Below are positions 60,571 to 64,000 of a stretch of DNA of 64,000 nucleotides, in pieces; the stretch's first letter is position 1, and every line of letters begins with the position of its first letter. Source of the DNA: Algoriphagus faecimaris (GTDB taxonomy: Bacteria; Bacteroidota; Bacteroidia; Cytophagales; Cyclobacteriaceae). Where the stretch lies: NCBI RefSeq assembly GCF_900101705.1, contig NZ_FNAC01000003.1:1-64000 (forward strand). Direction: 5' to 3'. The notes beneath the pieces are model-generated. The model was given only the letters and a program-made list of their open reading frames with translations, was not told the DNA's origin and searched no databases. The translations under genes and the position numbers were made by a program.

Positions 60571-60626
60571 AACGTTGATTTTTGATTTTAATAAACTAAT
60601 TGTCATGTTAATATAAATAAATAAAA

Positions 60627-61373
60627 ATGAACTATCCTTTACTAAAACCAAAATACTATCTATCTCTTATTAAGGATTTATTAAACTTCATTAGATGCCC
60701 TTATAGTAATCCGTTAAAAGTAAAAACAGTAAAACAAAAAGTATATGACACAATTGGCTTATTCTTTATTAAAATTTGCTTTTCAATTAGTATTGCATCT
60801 TTACTCCAATTTATTTACGAGCCGAAAAATCTTACTTCTATCAATATGTCGGAACGATTTGGCCCTTTTGTTTTAGTATTGGTTGCAGGAGTTATTTTGC
60901 CACTATATGAGGAAATCACTTTTAGGTTGTCATTGAAATTTAAACCTACTTATCTTGCGGTAACTTCAGGAACTTTTATCTATTACATACTAACAAAAGC
61001 TATTTTTAAATCCAGAATTTCCCTTGTCGACGATACTTTTTTGTATAGAATATCAATTGGAATACTATTTATGATAATTACTTATACAATTATTCGAAGA
61101 GAAAAAGTCAAAAAGTTAATTGATCGTTTTTGGAAAGAAAATTTCAGATTTATTTACTATTTGTCATGTGTTAGTTTTGCTTGGCTCCATATATTTAATT
61201 TTGAATTAAGTATAATTAATGGTTTATTGCTGCCAATAATTACATTGCCTCAGCTGTTTAGTGCAACAATTGCAGGGTATACCAGAATAGCATTTGGTTT
61301 TAAGTATCCCTTATTCACACATATGGCGACAAATATTTTATTTACCTTACTATCCTTTATTCCATTGGATTAA
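60627..61373 (+). CDS. CPBP-family intramembrane metalloprotease
   Basis: 248 residues with about six membrane segments. The three motifs of the family are present: EExxxR (PLYEEITFR), FxxxH (FAWLH) and HxxxN (HMATN). The coding sequence is visibly richer in A+T than the genes on either side, and lies next to a ruined gene, which suggests later arrival. Family members cleave membrane proteins or act in bacteriocin immunity. No partner gene adjoins it. Confidence 0.85.
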   Translation: MNYPLLKPKYYLSLIKDLLNFIRCPYSNPLKVKTVKQKVYDTIGLFFIKICFSISIASLLQFIYEPKNLTSINMSERFGPFVLVLVAGVILPLYEEITFRLSLKFKPTYLAVTSGTFIYYILTKAIFKSRISLVDDTFLYRISIGILFMIITYTIIRREKVKKLIDRFWKENFRFIYYLSCVSFAWLHIFNFELSIINGLLLPIITLPQLFSATIAGYTRIAFGFKYPLFTHMATNILFTLLSFIPLD

Positions 61374-61973
61374 TAGTTCAATTTGATATGTTTGGAGTTA
61401 CTAGGTGTACGAAAACTATTCTTAAAGTCAACCTGCTCCAAATTGGGACAGTTTGACAATACTTACTATTCTTTCACTATTAGGGGCATTTCTTTAATCG
61501 GCTGATTTTTGATGAAAATTGAATTAGAAAACCAATTGTATCTCCATCAAGTCACTACTTTTAAGAGGGATAAATTACTCTGATATCACCTGATAACAAG
61601 TGGCTTGAGGTGCTTTAAAATTATTTTGTCAGTTCATCTTTTTGGTTAAATCCTGAGCTTTTTGAATAGATGAATCAGGCGATCCTATTCCTTGGTTGAG
61701 CAGGTGTGGTGAAACGATTTTACCACATTCCCACACTATTCTAAATATCTAAAAAGGAATTTTTAGGTGTGGTAATATGGAAGACTCAATTCGCCTCTGT
61801 ATTCTTGAAGTCCAATGAATTTTGTCCTAGCAATTTGGGGTATGCTCAGATCGAATTTATAACAGGGTCTAATTTTGGATGTAATCAATTTGTACACACT
61901 TAGAGTTCTTTAAGTTACTTATGAGGATTTGGTTGTCGCAATACCTATATTAGTCAGGTATTTTTAAGAAAAT
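61374..61973. other. Non-coding stretch with short GTGTGG repeats
   Basis: No coding frame on either strand. TGTGGT (61705-61710) and ACCACA (61722-61727) form a small hairpin, and a third GTGTGG occurs near 61772. Whether this is decayed coding sequence or structured RNA cannot be told. Confidence 0.4.
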
Positions 61974-62002
61974 AAAAAAAAACAGGCCTCATTTGAAGCC
62001 TG
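61974..62002 (-). terminator. Terminator of the OmpA-type gene
   Basis: CAGGC (61983-61987) pairs with GCCTG (61998-62002). On the minus strand a T9 tract follows (complement of A 61974-61982). It lies 44 bp past the stop of the OmpA-domain lipoprotein gene. Confidence 0.8.
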
Positions 62003-62045
62003 CCTTTTGATTTGTGGTAGTCAATTTGTTTTGATTAGAGGGCGA

Positions 62046-62888
62046 TTACATCATCGCAAAGAACATGTCCAAATCTGGAATTAATACGATCCGCGTTCTT
62101 CGGTTTCTAGCCATATTTTCTGGAGTGTCATTTTCTACAATCGGCATGTAGCTCGCACGTCCCGCTGCGATCATTTTTTCTGGTGCCACTTGGTATTTTT
62201 CCTGTAGCTCTCGCACGATCGAGGTAGCTCTTTTGACTGACAAGTCCCAATTATCTTGGACCACTGCATTGGAAATGGATCTTGGGTCAGTATGGCCTTC
62301 GATCATGACTTGCAAGCTTGGTTCCGCATTGATCACCTCAGCCAATTTTTTCAATAATGGATTCGCTTTTTGATTGATTCTGTAGCTGGCTGTGTTGAAA
62401 AGCAATTTATCAGAGACTGAGATCATCACGACTGTATTTTCAATACTGATATTGATGTCATCTTCACCCTCACCTTCTGAAGAAATGGACTGCTTGATAT
62501 TGTGCTCGATCGCCAAATTTACCGAGTCTTCCATGGTTTTGGCCTCAGCGAGTAGTGCCGGGTCTACGTTTTGGAGGGTTTGTTCCAACTTGGCCCGCTG
62601 ATTTTTTGAAACGGGAACCGATCCATCAAAGCTTAACAGCGAATTGTTGCTTTCTTCCAGCTGGGTGTTGGTGTCCCGGAGGCTGTTGATTCGAGCGTTA
62701 TATTCGGCCACACGCTGTTCGATTGCCTCCATTTTTTCTTCCAATTCGGTTTTTTCCTTGTTCACTTCGGCTAGTTCGAATTGGGTTTGATACAAGTTGC
62801 CCTCCAGTTCGGTGTATTTCTTCTTAGATACACAGGAAAGGGAAAGCGTGACCCCTACTAGGGTTACTAGGACTATTGACTTTTTCAT
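62046..62888 (-). CDS. OmpA/Pal-type peptidoglycan-binding lipoprotein
   Basis: 280 residues. Lipobox LSLSC, then a coiled coil (about 30-90, heptad-rich E/K/L), a short linker, and an OmpA_C domain with 'LQVMIEGHTDPRSI', 'DNWDLSVKRATSIV' and 'NRRTRIVL', where the Asp and Arg that bind diaminopimelate are kept. It tethers the outer membrane to peptidoglycan. Proteins of this layout often accompany flagellar/gliding or envelope-maintenance genes in Bacteroidota, but no such neighbours are in the window. Confidence 0.87.
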   Translation of the reverse strand: MKKSIVLVTLVGVTLSLSCVSKKKYTELEGNLYQTQFELAEVNKEKTELEEKMEAIEQRVAEYNARINSLRDTNTQLEESNNSLLSFDGSVPVSKNQRAKLEQTLQNVDPALLAEAKTMEDSVNLAIEHNIKQSISSEGEGEDDINISIENTVVMISVSDKLLFNTASYRINQKANPLLKKLAEVINAEPSLQVMIEGHTDPRSISNAVVQDNWDLSVKRATSIVRELQEKYQVAPEKMIAAGRASYMPIVENDTPENMARNRRTRIVLIPDLDMFFAMM

Positions 62889-63200
62889 AGTAGTAAAAGT
62901 TTTGTTGGTTTGATCTCAATTTTGCAAATCTGCTGCCAAAAGAGGCTTTTCTAAAAATTGATCTTCCTTTTGATTTTTGAGAATCACTTTTATGTCGTTT
63001 GATTAAATCAAAATGAATTTTGTCAAAAAAAGGATTGGTTCGAGAAACGAGAGATCTTTCCATGGCATTTCGCTCATGTTGATTTTAAAAAAGAGTTAAA
63101 ATAATTACTTAGATCAAAGTTAGACCAGTTAAGTTTTAATTTTTTAGAATAGTTTTTCTATAATTATAAATTATATAAGAATCATTAAATTTTGAAGTCA
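62889..63200. other. Divergent promoter region
   Basis: About 310 bp, AT-rich, between the divergent OmpA-type lipoprotein and DUF4221-like genes. It must hold both promoters; no complete -33/-7 match was seen. No coding frame. Confidence 0.45.
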
Positions 63201-64000
63201 ATGAAAATCAAATTTTTACTCCCACTTTTACTTCTCCTTTGGTCTTGTGGAGAAAGTGACCAAGGCAAAGAGGGCCAGGTTTCTGCTCAAATCAACGTAA
63301 GCCTGGATACTGTAATGGTGGATGCAGGCGATGAGTTTCTTTTTCTACAGGATAACCTTTTTAATTCACAGCTAACGGCTGATGACCACTATTTGGTCAA
63401 TTACAATCGTAAAGATGGAATTGCAGAGTGGATTGATTTGGATGAGCTGAAATTGAAAAAGGTTTTGCAATTTGAAATGGATGGACCCAATGCCATTCCT
63501 CCTTATACTTCTGGGTTTTTGATAGAGGAGGACGAGAATATTTTCTTTTGGAATTATCGGTTTTACAAGATTTTTGATCAAAAAGGACAATTGGTCAAAG
63601 ACCTTGAGCTGGAAAAGCTGGCTCCTGAGCTTTTGGGAGGATCGGATGCATATCCTTCGAGGTTTTATCTAGACCCGAAGAATTCCAATCGTTTGCTCGG
63701 GCACTTTGTCAAATGGGAAGATAAGACCTACTTCATGTTGGATATTGATCTAGAGGCAGGTTCTATTACGGAGATGAATCTTCCCTTATTCGAAAAAACG
63801 CAAGTCTATAATACAGATATCATGTATGATGGTAGATGGATGGGTAGCTATGGACCCGGTATTTACCCTGCTTCCACTTCGGATAAAGTTATACTGGCGA
63901 CCAATGTGCTCAATGAAGTTCAGGTTTTTGACCTCGTTACGGATAGTTTGTATACCAAAAGTTGGGATACGCCACTTTTGGGTAGCAAGCGCACCTATCT
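63201..64000 (+). CDS. DUF4221-like beta-propeller lipoprotein (partial, runs off the window)
   Basis: Open from ATG 63201 to the window end (266 codons, no stop). Lipoprotein signal ending LLWSC. 'DEFLFLQDNLF', 'DHYLVNYNRKDGIAEWIDLD', 'FEMDGPNAIPPYTSGF' and 'IFDQKGQLVKDLELE' are typical of the DUF4221 proteins that are numerous in Cytophagales. Surface or periplasmic; function unknown. The same class of propeller lipoprotein occurs at 971-2095, there with a Cys-rich peptide; none precedes this one. Confidence 0.8.
   Translation, partial: MKIKFLLPLLLLLWSCGESDQGKEGQVSAQINVSLDTVMVDAGDEFLFLQDNLFNSQLTADDHYLVNYNRKDGIAEWIDLDELKLKKVLQFEMDGPNAIPPYTSGFLIEEDENIFFWNYRFYKIFDQKGQLVKDLELEKLAPELLGGSDAYPSRFYLDPKNSNRLLGHFVKWEDKTYFMLDIDLEAGSITEMNLPLFEKTQVYNTDIMYDGRWMGSYGPGIYPASTSDKVILATNVLNEVQVFDLVTDSLYTKSWDTPLLGSKRTY

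Noticed and set aside
1-64000. CRISPR arrays, rRNA genes, prophage modules
   Set aside because: No regularly spaced repeats, rRNA-like sequence or phage structural genes were seen in reading the window.

Overview
The window reads as a chromosome segment of a Bacteroidota bacterium, probably Cytophagales (Cyclobacteriaceae, Algoriphagus-like). The order-level call rests on a SusC/SusD pair, a GSCFA protein, many SPII lipoproteins, A-rich leaders instead of strong Shine-Dalgarno sites, several TAnnTTTG promoter (-7) elements, an ABC-permease/M1-peptidase fusion, and small Cys-rich peptide plus beta-propeller lipoprotein genes. The genus is a guess.

Layout. 1-300: tail of an IS110-family transposase. 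0.7-2.1 kb: small secreted six-cysteine peptide plus a 6-bladed beta-propeller lipoprotein. 2.2-6.5 kb (minus): adaptor lipoprotein, FtsX-type permease, LolD/MacB-type ATPase and a beta-lactamase-fold hydrolase in one operon; a lipoprotein esterase diverges from it. 7.6-22.6 kb (minus): PriA, a thioredoxin-fold DUF255 protein, GSCFA protein, DUF1801 protein, S9 peptidase, YhcG-type nuclease, PBP4-like carboxypeptidase, SusD and SusC. 23.0-25.3 kb: K+-dependent membrane pyrophosphatase. 25.5-32.4 kb: GAF-like protein converging on a 1235-residue phosphoesterase / kinase-like / Omp85 barrel protein that is coupled to an SdiA-regulated-type lipoprotein. 32.5-35.7 kb: HD-PycTM fusion, class A-like serine hydrolase and three small conserved proteins. 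35.8-36.4 kb: tRNA-Pro(GGG) followed by a ruined RadC/JAB gene. 36.4-41.6 kb: hydrolases, a DUF4386 protein and a TetR regulator with a duplicated operator-like repeat. 41.6-48.1 kb: ABC exporter with M1-peptidase permease, divergent from a LytS/LytTR two-component pair. 48.1-60.3 kb: accessory zone with DUF4386, amidohydrolase, dehydrogenase, two Crp/Fnr regulators and a five-gene operon (cyclase-family hydrolase, YdcZ-like transporter, GNAT, nitroreductase, VOC). 60.3-64 kb: YdeI remnant, AT-rich CPBP protease, OmpA-type lipoprotein and the start of a DUF4221-like lipoprotein.

The most informative regulatory signal is in the 49.6-56.8 kb stretch. Four divergent or isolated genes carry a CRP/FNR-style dyad (TTRAY-N4-RTYAA) placed exactly 22 bp before a TAnnTTTG-type -7 element, and a fifth dyad touches the start codon of a Crp/Fnr gene. 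This looks like a local class II activator regulon run by one or both Crp/Fnr proteins encoded among the targets.

Four genes are visibly broken (RadC-like, DUF7010-like, GNAT, YdeI-like), all between 35.9 and 60.6 kb, marking that part as the decaying accessory portion. Unusual proteins worth attention are the phosphoesterase/kinase-like/Omp85 protein, the HD-PycTM fusion that has no cyclase nearby, and the six-cysteine peptide that may start at ATA. All functional assignments come from reading motifs; no database search was run.
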